Positions 34,685-42,915 of a stretch of DNA of 64,000 nucleotides are shown piece after piece. Under the pieces are notes generated by a model. The model saw nothing but the letters and a program-made list of their open reading frames with translations. It was not told the origin of the DNA and ran no database searches. The stretch is from Hwanghaeella grinnelliae. Its GTDB lineage: Bacteria; Pseudomonadota; Alphaproteobacteria; UBA8366; Aestuariispiraceae. Both the position numbers and the translations under genes were made by a program. The stretch covers positions 372,001 to 436,000 of the forward strand of contig NZ_SADE01000004.1 in assembly GCF_004005845.1 (NCBI RefSeq), written 5' to 3'. Positions within the stretch are counted from its first letter, which is position 1; every line of letters starts with the position of its first letter.

Positions 34685-37621
34685 CTAGGTCGGACCCGAC
34701 CTGGCGTGGGGTTTCGGCAAAGGTTTTGTTCCCTTGCAAGCCGGATAATTTACACATCCAAGAAATCGACCATGCCGCCCTTTGCGCTCTACCAACCAGC
34801 CGTCGCCATATTCCGGGCACGCCGGATACTGGGCGCCGCAGGCGCAGGCTAGATGATCTGCATCAGGGTTTACCTTGATCGGTAGATCCTGGCCGCAGAC
34901 GCTGCAGGGCGGCAGACGTTCTCCGCATAGGAATTTATGCTCGCAGTGGAAGCTGGTATGGCCATAGCCGCTTGTGTCAGCCAGCATGCGCCCGCCGCAG
35001 GCGCCGCATCGGTGGACAGCTATGACGGCCGCGCCGCGTTGTATGGTCTGGTATTCAGGCTTGGAGAGCAGTTCCTCGACAAAGGCGGATGGCTGGTCCC
35101 GGTCCGCAAGGATTGTGACGGTTTTGCGGGCGCGGGTCAGGGCTACATAGAAAAGGCGTCGTTCCTCCGCATGGTCGAACTTCTCCGGCTTCGGCAGGAC
35201 AAGATTGAGCAAGGGATCGTCAACGATCTCCGAAGGAAAACCCATGAGGTCATTCGTTGCGCGCAGAATGACGACGTGATCCGCCTCAAGGCCCTTGGAG
35301 CCATGTACCGTCATGAAGCGTAGATTCAGGCGAGGAAAAGCCGCGGTGAGTTGCTCAAAATCTCTTGGGCGCAGGAAATTGTAGCGTCCCAAGAGCAGCA
35401 CACTTGCCTCACCTAATCGCGTGGAAAGGCCCTGCAAGGTGGACCTGAGCGCGTCGCCGTCCTGTCCGCTTTCGTAATACGTCACAGAGATGGCTGGATC
35501 CTTCGCGTCCGACGCGGGAATCACCTTCTTGTCGATTTGAGATGGGTTCTGGAGAACGAACCGGCGGGCCGGCAGGGCAATCTTGTCGACGCTTCGGAAG
35601 GTGCGGCCGAGATCGACGGTGCTGTGGATGTTTTCCTCACCGGCAAAAGTCCCGCCGAATTCCTGGCCGAAACTCCTCATCAGATGTATATCCGACCCGG
35701 CGAAGCGGTAGATCGACTGCCAATCGTCACCAACTGCGAATATCCGCGCATCGGCGTGCTGGTTCTTGAGCGCCCGGAGAAGGCGGGCGCGTCCCTCCGA
35801 GATGTCCTGGAATTCATCGACCAACAGATGACGGTAAGGGCTTTGGAATCGGCCGGCTTCGACATGCTCGGCAGCGCGATGGATCATATCCTCGAAGTCG
35901 ATCCGGCCTTCGAGACGCTCCTGATAGGTTTCGAAGAGCGGTTCGAAGAGACGTAGGAACGCCTTGGCGCGCTTGGAGTCCTCTGCTGACGCGCTCCTGG
36001 ACCGACATTTCTCAATGGTCATGCCGCTGCCTTTGAAATGCCTCGGGAACGTCGCGAGTGTCTGGGTGAACGTATCGATTTGGCCCATTCCCGACAGCGT
36101 ATTGAGCAAGCTGTCCTCCGGGATCGGGCTAAACGTCACGTAAGGCTCCAGCTTCTCCCCCAATCCCTTGGTAAGTCGCCCCTCCACCTGCTCATAGCTG
36201 AATGTCTCGACCAAGACGGTGCTGTGCTCGCGATGGACCTGCCGTTTCCACTCCATATCCGCGAGATAGCGGTCATGGTCGATATAGGGCGCCGTGGTCA
36301 AACGGATACCCCCGTCTGGGCCTCGCACCTTCCTGATGCCAAAATGTTCGATATAGACGCCGCTCTCTTTCAGTCGGAAGTCCGGCGTATAGGCGCGCCT
36401 GTCATTCTTGGGGAGAGGGTGCTCATAGACCGGCTCGTATTCGTATTCGATGCCGTTGACGTAGAGCCAATTCGCGATTTCCAGCTCCTCGAAGCTTCGA
36501 ACGCGTTCCCCTGCCAAGGTGCGGAGCTCATGCGCTTCGACATATCGGTAATATGCATTTTTGTTTTTAAAGTCCCATTCGCTCTTGTAGGGCCAGTAGA
36601 ACTCGGAGAACCAATCCTTTAGTAGGCCGCCCAGGCGCCATTTCTTTGCGATGTCCTCGACAAGAATCTCTCGAAGCAACTTGCGGAACTGCGCGTCGTC
36701 GCTGGCATGGGCCGCCAGGGCAGGAGCGCTACCTTCAACTTTGCGAATGATCTCGTATCCGAGGGCATGGAAGGTGAGGGCCTCGACGTCCGCACCGGAC
36801 CGTTCTTTGATGCGCCCCACCATTTCTGCGGCGGCGTCTCGGCCAAAGGCCATCAGAAGGATTTCCTCGGGGCGACGGATACCGCGCTCGATCAGATAGG
36901 CCGCCTTGCCAACGATCACGCTGGTTTTCCCCGATCCTGCGCCGGCGAGCACGAGGGTCGCGTCCTCGTCGGTGACGACGGCCAGACGTTGTTCGGGCGT
37001 CAGCGGGTTGGATTCGATCGTGTCTAGGAAAGTACGGACATTCTCCAGTTCCGCCTCGATAAAGCGTTCTATCGCTCTGCCACGAGCTTTCTGCGGGTCA
37101 TGCAGGAGCGCCCGGAGGGCTTCGAGCATGGCGTCCTGCTCAACGGACAAAACGCCTGTTGGAATCCGCTCCGGAAAAGCGGTTGAAATATGCGAGGCCC
37201 GTTCCAGAAACGGGGCAAGTAGGCTGGCTGAAGGATAGCGGCGTGGACTGTCTAGCCGTGCGACTGCCTCGGAAACCGTAGCGATCTCCGCCTCATCCTT
37301 TGCGAACACCTTCAAGATGTGGTGACGGAAGGCTTCATTCGCATCGTGAATGATGCTGGTCGTATCCGAATGGCCTAGTCCAGCGACGGTAAGGCTGGTT
37401 CCGTCTCTAAGCGGTAGGACAACAGACGAAAACCCGAAAAACCTCTTTGTTTCGGCAGGGCTCGCAAGTTCCGCGATGGCTACTCGGCGTCCCGGCCCGC
37501 CCAGCAGCTCGATTCCCGCATCCGTCAGCTCTAGGCCCCAATAGAGATGCCCCAAAGGACGCAGGATAGCACCCGCGAGGGCACTCCTTCTTTTTCGTTT
37601 GTTCGCCACAGAGTTTTCCAT
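34685..37621 (-). CDS. UvrD-family helicase IV-like protein with C-terminal zinc ribbons
   Basis: A 978-residue superfamily 1 helicase. Residues ~1-200 resemble the N-terminal region of E. coli helicase IV (HelD). The helicase core has motif I GAGSGKT (227-233), a VDEFQDIS motif II, GDDWQSIYRFAGSD motif III and VALTRARK motif VI, with a helical insertion containing VNGIEYEYEP typical of the HelD group. The last ~110 residues carry several CxxC pairs (CGACG, CSVCG, CVNYPACKG), one of them a topoisomerase-type zinc ribbon. It is in the opposite direction to the Mrr gene and divergent from 37848. A housekeeping repair helicase is possible, but the location suggests a defence or element role. Not a canonical Gabija GajB (too large, wrong neighbours). 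Confidence 0.88.
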   Translation of the reverse strand: MENSVANKRKRRSALAGAILRPLGHLYWGLELTDAGIELLGGPGRRVAIAELASPAETKRFFGFSSVVLPLRDGTSLTVAGLGHSDTTSIIHDANEAFRHHILKVFAKDEAEIATVSEAVARLDSPRRYPSASLLAPFLERASHISTAFPERIPTGVLSVEQDAMLEALRALLHDPQKARGRAIERFIEAELENVRTFLDTIESNPLTPEQRLAVVTDEDATLVLAGAGSGKTSVIVGKAAYLIERGIRRPEEILLMAFGRDAAAEMVGRIKERSGADVEALTFHALGYEIIRKVEGSAPALAAHASDDAQFRKLLREILVEDIAKKWRLGGLLKDWFSEFYWPYKSEWDFKNKNAYYRYVEAHELRTLAGERVRSFEELEIANWLYVNGIEYEYEPVYEHPLPKNDRRAYTPDFRLKESGVYIEHFGIRKVRGPDGGIRLTTAPYIDHDRYLADMEWKRQVHREHSTVLVETFSYEQVEGRLTKGLGEKLEPYVTFSPIPEDSLLNTLSGMGQIDTFTQTLATFPRHFKGSGMTIEKCRSRSASAEDSKRAKAFLRLFEPLFETYQERLEGRIDFEDMIHRAAEHVEAGRFQSPYRHLLVDEFQDISEGRARLLRALKNQHADARIFAVGDDWQSIYRFAGSDIHLMRSFGQEFGGTFAGEENIHSTVDLGRTFRSVDKIALPARRFVLQNPSQIDKKVIPASDAKDPAISVTYYESGQDGDALRSTLQGLSTRLGEASVLLLGRYNFLRPRDFEQLTAAFPRLNLRFMTVHGSKGLEADHVVILRATNDLMGFPSEIVDDPLLNLVLPKPEKFDHAEERRLFYVALTRARKTVTILADRDQPSAFVEELLSKPEYQTIQRGAAVIAVHRCGACGGRMLADTSGYGHTSFHCEHKFLCGERLPPCSVCGQDLPIKVNPDADHLACACGAQYPACPEYGDGWLVERKGRHGRFLGCVNYPACKGTKPLPKPHARSGPT

Positions 37622-37847
37622 TGATGCCGAGCATGCTCCGGAAAGCGTTGGTCAAATGCCGTAACCGGCGGAGCCACATTTGAGCAGCCAACAGTCAAAA
37701 AGCCTACGCCGTCGGTGCAGAGTCCCTTTCATATCGGGCGGTCTAAACGCGGAAATGCAGTCGTGCTGGCCAACGAGTGATAAATACGGCACCCCAGCAT
37801 AAGTCGATAATCTGCTTCACGCGATAATTGTGGAAGGTCAAAGTCGC

Positions 37848-39149
37848 ATGCCCAAGAACGAAGAATTCGCCGACGTCTCTAGGGAAGAGCTTTACGAAAG
37901 AGTATGGGCGACCCCGATCAACCATCTCGCCAAGTCGTTCGGCGTGTCGGGGTCGTATCTCGCGCGGGTGTGCGAAACGCTCAACATTCCAAGACCACCG
38001 GTGGGATATTGGCAGAAGAAAGCGGTTGGGAAGGCACCGCCTCGCCCATCCCTGGCTCCGGCACAGCCAGGAGATCAGGTGGTTTGGTCGAAGAGCCAGC
38101 CGCTTGCCATCGATAAACGGTCAAGAAACGAGAAGAGACCGAAACCTAGTGCAAATGCGCGGCTAGGGGCCGACTGGCAGCACCCGTTATTGCGTGGGAC
38201 GGAACCGCTCTTCAGGAAAACACGGAGGCTAGAGGCAGAAGAGTTTCTTAACCCTACCAAGAAGCTTTTGCCTGATATCATATGTTCGGCGAAATGCTTG
38301 GAGAGGGCGCTTTCCATCGCGAACGAACTCTACCGCGCGATGGAACGAAAAGGACACCGTATACAAATCGCTCCACCCAACCCGGATTTCCGGCGCGCTC
38401 ACATCGAAGACCGTGAGGTGCCCGGAAAGGATAGGAAGTACGGTCGCTACGGGTTCACCGGAATTTGGTCACCGTTGAGGCCGACGATCACATTCTTTGA
38501 TGACGTTCCTATAGGGTTGGCCCTCACGGAGATGACTGAGCGCGCTGCGTTGAGGTACTTAAAAGGGGAATATTACAGGGAGGCTAGTGACCAGATCAGG
38601 AGAGCCAAGCCCTGGCAGCTGGCAAATTCCTGGACAAGGGAACAGGACATCCCATCAGGGCGGCTCAGATTCGTTGCATATTCGCCTTATCGCGGTGTGG
38701 ATTGGTCTTTGAGTTGGGACGAGTCCAATAAACGTCGCCTGGAAGGAATGATTCTGGGAATCATCAAGAAACTCGCCGACTCGGCCTCCAGAATTTCGAC
38801 CTTGATGAAGGAGGCCGATGAGGCGGCGATACGACGTCGGCTCGAGTGGGAGGAAAAGCACCAGCGTTATCTTCGGGAACAGGATCAAAGGCGCGTCGCG
38901 CAAGCGCGAACCGAAAGCTTGACGCAACTGGCCGAGGTCATTCGACGGTGGGACGAGGTGTCATCCATAGAACGGTTTTTTGCGGAAGCAGAAGCACGAG
39001 TCCAATCGGAGAATGGTGATCGGACGGTGGCGATACTGGAGCGCCTGGACCTTGCTTGGTCGCTTATTGGGACTTCCGACCCGTTGGAATTTCTGGAGGA
39101 ATGGGTCGCACCTAAAGAGCGATATCGGTCAGAATACGGATTGGATTAA
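37848..39149 (+). CDS. Conserved defence-island hypothetical with N-terminal DNA-binding-like motif
   Basis: A 433-residue protein; start chosen at the ATG with GGAAGG about 10 bases upstream. Residues ~10-50 hold a pattern familiar from many phage- and island-associated hypothetical proteins: SREELYERVWATPINHLAK, FGVSGSYLARVCETLNIPRPP and GYW, which looks like a helix-turn-helix that chooses DNA targets. The middle (RYGRYGFTGIW, KPWQLANSW) is unassigned. Residues ~300-360 form a charged coiled coil (RRRLEWEEKHQRYLREQDQRR split over two helices). No enzyme motif recognised. It diverges from the helicase gene and converges on the OLD nuclease gene. Confidence 0.7.
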   Translation: MPKNEEFADVSREELYERVWATPINHLAKSFGVSGSYLARVCETLNIPRPPVGYWQKKAVGKAPPRPSLAPAQPGDQVVWSKSQPLAIDKRSRNEKRPKPSANARLGADWQHPLLRGTEPLFRKTRRLEAEEFLNPTKKLLPDIICSAKCLERALSIANELYRAMERKGHRIQIAPPNPDFRRAHIEDREVPGKDRKYGRYGFTGIWSPLRPTITFFDDVPIGLALTEMTERAALRYLKGEYYREASDQIRRAKPWQLANSWTREQDIPSGRLRFVAYSPYRGVDWSLSWDESNKRRLEGMILGIIKKLADSASRISTLMKEADEAAIRRRLEWEEKHQRYLREQDQRRVAQARTESLTQLAEVIRRWDEVSSIERFFAEAEARVQSENGDRTVAILERLDLAWSLIGTSDPLEFLEEWVAPKERYRSEYGLD

Positions 39150-39179
39150 AGAGCTGTGCCACACCCCGAACGGACATGC

Positions 39180-41051
39180 TTATTGCTCATCCCCGTTTTC
39201 CTGTTGGATAGGCCCACCGTCCGGCACTTCAAGCTCCTCTTCCTGCGGGAACAAGTAACCAACAACCTCAGCGACTAGAGGCTCCATGAAGGACATCCGA
39301 GCACGAAAATCATCATCGGTTTTGTTCGAGTAATGCCTGGCCATCGGCATCTTGCCCGCCTGTTCAAACTCCTTCTTTACAAAGATCGCCCAGTCGTCAT
39401 TTAGGTGAGCATCCAACGTTGTTTCAGCATTCAAGATCTGGCTGTTAAGTTCGCCCGAGATAACACTGGGAATGCTTCTGGACCTGAGATGTCCGTGTGT
39501 GTCCGCCCAGGCCCATGCGTCCTTGTCATAAAGGCACTCAAGAACAATCGGCACCCGGAATCCTGCTTGAAGGACGGGAACAATATGCTGCGGCGTTGGC
39601 AACTTAAAACACTTGGCAGACTTGATATTGCCGGGTGCATCATTCCAACTTCTTAGCGCTACTCTTGCTTCTGGGTCGAGGTCTAGCAGACCTGCTGCCT
39701 TGGGCAAGTCTGGGTCGTGCTTTGCCTGGCTCCGCCACGACTGCAGCATGTCGATTACGTAGTTGATCCCACCCCCGACTTTGGTTTCGACATCGATAGC
39801 GGCGGACCTTTCAGCCGCAAAGACTCTTAGGGCCTTATCTATGATGAGCTTGTCGGAATCGCCCTCGACAAAGATTTTCCGGCGATTGGCCTGCGCAAGT
39901 CGAGCCACCGCCGCACGCGCTTGTTCTTGACGTCGCACCTTGTCCTCTAGCTCCGTCACCATGGGTGCGAACAAAGCGGTTGTTCCCATTCGATCATCAA
40001 GATCACCAAGCTCAGTCGCCTGTTTTGTTCCCTCCTCAATTGCGTCTCGAAAAATATGATGGCAGGAAATTCTGCTCTCTCCGTCTTCCTGCTTGCGGCG
40101 CAGATTATAGAAAACAGGAGAATGCGTTGTCAGAAATATCTGGGATACTCCATGGCCAACAAAGTCCCAGAACTGGTCAGCGAGTTCAACGCAACTCGAC
40201 AGTTCCAGATTATTCTCTGGCTCTTCATATCCCCAGATGAACGTGTGTGGCTGGGCCCCCCGAACCTGAAGGCCTCGCTTCTTGTCAGCCATGAACTTGA
40301 GAATCAGGGGAATATGCCTAGCTTTAATACCGTCGCCACGCGCATCAAGCGAAATGTCCTGACCTTCGCTTAAGAAATCGAGACTTTCGAAAATATGGCT
40401 CAGGTCCTTTGGCAGGGCGAGGCGTGACCTGAATCCTAGGGAAGCCGTAATCTGGTTCGTCAGGTCTTCAAGCTGGTGGGATATCGATTGCTCGAAGTCA
40501 TGGCTTGAGTTTCGGAATTCTCGATCAGCCACCTCGGCGATGATGTCGTAGATGCTGGCCCGGAGTTCCGAGAAGTATTCCAGGTCCTTGATCGCCGGCA
40601 CATAAACGAAATTAATATTCCGTAGCAACGCGTGAGCATTCGACTGTTTAGGAATCTCAACTGTTTCGACATTGGCCCCACCACGTGGTCCAGCTACCCG
40701 GCGACGTCCGGAGTAATCGTCATGAAACAGTCCTTCAGAGCGCCATCGGCGCTCCCAAACTACGAAGTCGCCATTCGTTGCCCTATATGACTCTGGCATC
40801 TCAATTTCGAGCTTGATCGAAATTTCTTTTGCCCGTCGGTTCGGATTATTGAACACGTTGTGATCAGTCTCGAAATCGAGATCATCAGCGGGCATGGTCC
40901 GACCATTGAAAAACAGATTGAGAGCTCTAAGAACGTTTGACTTACCGGAGTCGTTTTTGCCTACGAGAACAGCCAGCCTATCTGGCGATAGAGAAAGGTT
41001 CCTCACCGAGCGGAAATTTCGGATTTCTATCTTGGTGATATAGAGGCTCAT
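39180..41051 (-). CDS. OLD-family ATPase with TOPRIM nuclease domain
   Basis: A 623-residue OLD-like protein. The N-terminal ABC/SMC-type ATPase has Walker A VGKNDSGKS (30-38) and a Walker B-like FIWGYEEPENNLE. The C-terminal third is a TOPRIM nuclease with KIFVEGDSDKLII, containing the catalytic Glu and Asp. Stand-alone OLD enzymes are anti-phage nucleases. In Gabija the OLD partner is paired with a UvrD helicase, but here no helicase is adjacent in the same operon (the UvrD gene lies beyond an opposite-strand gene). Nearest same-strand neighbour upstream is the 571-residue unknown gene, 217 bases away. Confidence 0.87.
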   Translation of the reverse strand: MSLYITKIEIRNFRSVRNLSLSPDRLAVLVGKNDSGKSNVLRALNLFFNGRTMPADDLDFETDHNVFNNPNRRAKEISIKLEIEMPESYRATNGDFVVWERRWRSEGLFHDDYSGRRRVAGPRGGANVETVEIPKQSNAHALLRNINFVYVPAIKDLEYFSELRASIYDIIAEVADREFRNSSHDFEQSISHQLEDLTNQITASLGFRSRLALPKDLSHIFESLDFLSEGQDISLDARGDGIKARHIPLILKFMADKKRGLQVRGAQPHTFIWGYEEPENNLELSSCVELADQFWDFVGHGVSQIFLTTHSPVFYNLRRKQEDGESRISCHHIFRDAIEEGTKQATELGDLDDRMGTTALFAPMVTELEDKVRRQEQARAAVARLAQANRRKIFVEGDSDKLIIDKALRVFAAERSAAIDVETKVGGGINYVIDMLQSWRSQAKHDPDLPKAAGLLDLDPEARVALRSWNDAPGNIKSAKCFKLPTPQHIVPVLQAGFRVPIVLECLYDKDAWAWADTHGHLRSRSIPSVISGELNSQILNAETTLDAHLNDDWAIFVKKEFEQAGKMPMARHYSNKTDDDFRARMSFMEPLVAEVVGYLFPQEEELEVPDGGPIQQENGDEQ

Positions 41052-41243
41052 GTAATACCTGGGAGGCTAAAATGAAGTGTCAGGTTCTGGTTGAATGAAA
41101 CACTGGAAGAGAACAATCATACGGTGCTCCTATTTTCCAGATATTACAATCTTGAGTCATAGCTTCATAGCCAGTCGATACCGAGCACACCATCACGTGT
41201 CTAACGTCAAGGCCCATGGGACGGATTGATGTTATTGCGTAAC

Positions 41244-41263
41244 GGAGGATTTGCGGCTCCTCC
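41244..41263 (-). terminator. Hairpin after the PLD partner gene
   Basis: GGAGGA and TCCTCC pair across an 8-base loop just downstream of the 41269-42915 stop codon. There is no clear T-run, so it may be a weak or factor-assisted terminator. Seen directly; role inferred. Confidence 0.3.
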
Positions 41264-41268
41264 AGGCA

Positions 41269-42915
41269 TCAATTATGCGTCCTACTGCTTTCAGGGGGGA
41301 GCGAGTATCTATTCGGTTCTTGAGACAAGATGATTTTGGATTGCTCGGCCAGCCGCAGGAAAGTTGGGAGCCTATCCGCCGTTACGGACGGACGCGTGGG
41401 GGATCCTGTCAGATGGGTCAAACCATGCTCTTCTATAGTGAATTTTAGGCGTTGCTTTTGTCCGTCGAACCGGTTCACCGCTGTGGCAAAATGCTGGCTC
41501 ACGATCAACGTCTCGAGAACAAAGACAGCTGTGCCCCGCATAGTAGGCGCTTCCAATCCCGATAGCCGCCTATATAGATCCAGTAGGGATAATCGCCGGG
41601 CGCCGCCATAGGCTAGATAGTCTTTATTCAGTCCCGGTATGCCGGCGAAGGCAGCGCACAAGTGCAAACCGGCAAGAGATGCCGAAGCGATCCGCGCGTC
41701 TTTATTTCCCAAATACGCGACAAGAGAATCTATCAACCGGAATGGGTTCGGAACCTGACTGTCGTGTATCGCCTTTATGAAGCTGTGCACAGTAGACGAT
41801 TTTGCAGCAATCGATCCAAGAATCTTGGAGGAACTGCCGTCCGGATCAAATCCAAAATCAGCTGGGTCCCATCCTCCTGCAAGTCGTTCGGCGATTTCCG
41901 ACGTTTCTCTGAGGCCGTCTTCGATGACGCGTTGCTCAAACCAGGAAAGTAGGCCTTCTAGGCATAGCCGCTGCAACTGCCGCATCTGGAGAATGAGCCA
42001 AGCATTGCGGGTTTCAATTAAATCTGCAGGGAGATCGTATGTCCGGCCGTCGGGGAGGATGGACAGTGCCGCTCCTTCACGAATTTCGTCGGCTGATTGC
42101 GAAACCGGTGTCTGCCTCAGATGCTCCAGAAATAGTGAGAGCGTCGCACTGCGCCGGCTGTTCAGGCCTCGGGTCGCTGTTCTCCAGGCAGGATCGTAAA
42201 GCGTCTTTGAGAAAACTTCGCTTTCGTCAAGTAGGACGTCGTCCGGTCTCCAGAGGCCCCAAAGCTCATTGGCGATGTCCTCGGTCCCGTTGACCGGACC
42301 TAACCGATCAAAGGCTTGCTCGTAGAGATCGGGTTTCGTTCTGAGCTTCTCATCCAGGATCCTCGCGAGGGAAACGCCGGTCTTTGTAGGGCGGAAGGCG
42401 CCGGGCTTCCCGGGTATGGCCTCGAGAAAGCCGAGTCCGGTCACGATTTTGGAGGCGGGCCCGTACCAAAGCGCTGCGATCAAGCTGGTGCTGCTTTCTT
42501 TCCGGTTCCAAGCCTCGAACGTGAGCGGATAGGTTCCATCCGGGTTCGGGGAAGGTTTACTTGCCCCTGTGCCCGGGATGCGGCCCTCTGGGCGGTTTAC
42601 CGTGGCGCCCCAGGTAAACAGGATTTCTATTCGCTGTCTGAAGAGGATCAGGTCGTCGAGGGTTGGATTGGTGATGCTGTTTGAAACGCAAAGATCGTGG
42701 AACTTCCAGTGTATCCACGAAAGCAGAGTGAAAGGCCGGACATAATCGACAACATTGTTCAAGGAGGGGATCAGTTCACCCATCATGTCGAGGTTGACCT
42801 GGCGAAGACCGAGAAAGTCGACGCCGCTGTTTTCCGTTTCGTGAGGAGGTAGGAAAAAAGGTGCCGTCGGAAGATCGGCGATCACGACAACACCCCCAAT
42901 GAGAATTTCCGGCAT
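41269..42915 (-). CDS. Uncharacterised partner of the PLD-like gene
   Basis: A 548-residue protein; the ATG reading MPEILIGGVVV was preferred over a longer frame that starts within the previous gene. Distinct stretches are FLGLRQVNLDMMGELIPSL, YVRPFTLLSWIHWKFHDLC and many Leu/Arg helices, with no membrane span. No enzyme motif can be read. Its start lies inside the end of the PLD-like gene (overlap about 34 bases), so the two are translated together and probably work together. Not recognised as a named defence family. Confidence 0.6.
   Translation of the reverse strand: MPEILIGGVVVIADLPTAPFFLPPHETENSGVDFLGLRQVNLDMMGELIPSLNNVVDYVRPFTLLSWIHWKFHDLCVSNSITNPTLDDLILFRQRIEILFTWGATVNRPEGRIPGTGASKPSPNPDGTYPLTFEAWNRKESSTSLIAALWYGPASKIVTGLGFLEAIPGKPGAFRPTKTGVSLARILDEKLRTKPDLYEQAFDRLGPVNGTEDIANELWGLWRPDDVLLDESEVFSKTLYDPAWRTATRGLNSRRSATLSLFLEHLRQTPVSQSADEIREGAALSILPDGRTYDLPADLIETRNAWLILQMRQLQRLCLEGLLSWFEQRVIEDGLRETSEIAERLAGGWDPADFGFDPDGSSSKILGSIAAKSSTVHSFIKAIHDSQVPNPFRLIDSLVAYLGNKDARIASASLAGLHLCAAFAGIPGLNKDYLAYGGARRLSLLDLYRRLSGLEAPTMRGTAVFVLETLIVSQHFATAVNRFDGQKQRLKFTIEEHGLTHLTGSPTRPSVTADRLPTFLRLAEQSKIILSQEPNRYSLPPESSRTHN

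Noticed and set aside
34685-41051. Gabija (OLD nuclease plus UvrD helicase)
   Set aside because: The two genes are separated by an opposite-strand gene and the helicase is twice the GajB size with HelD features.
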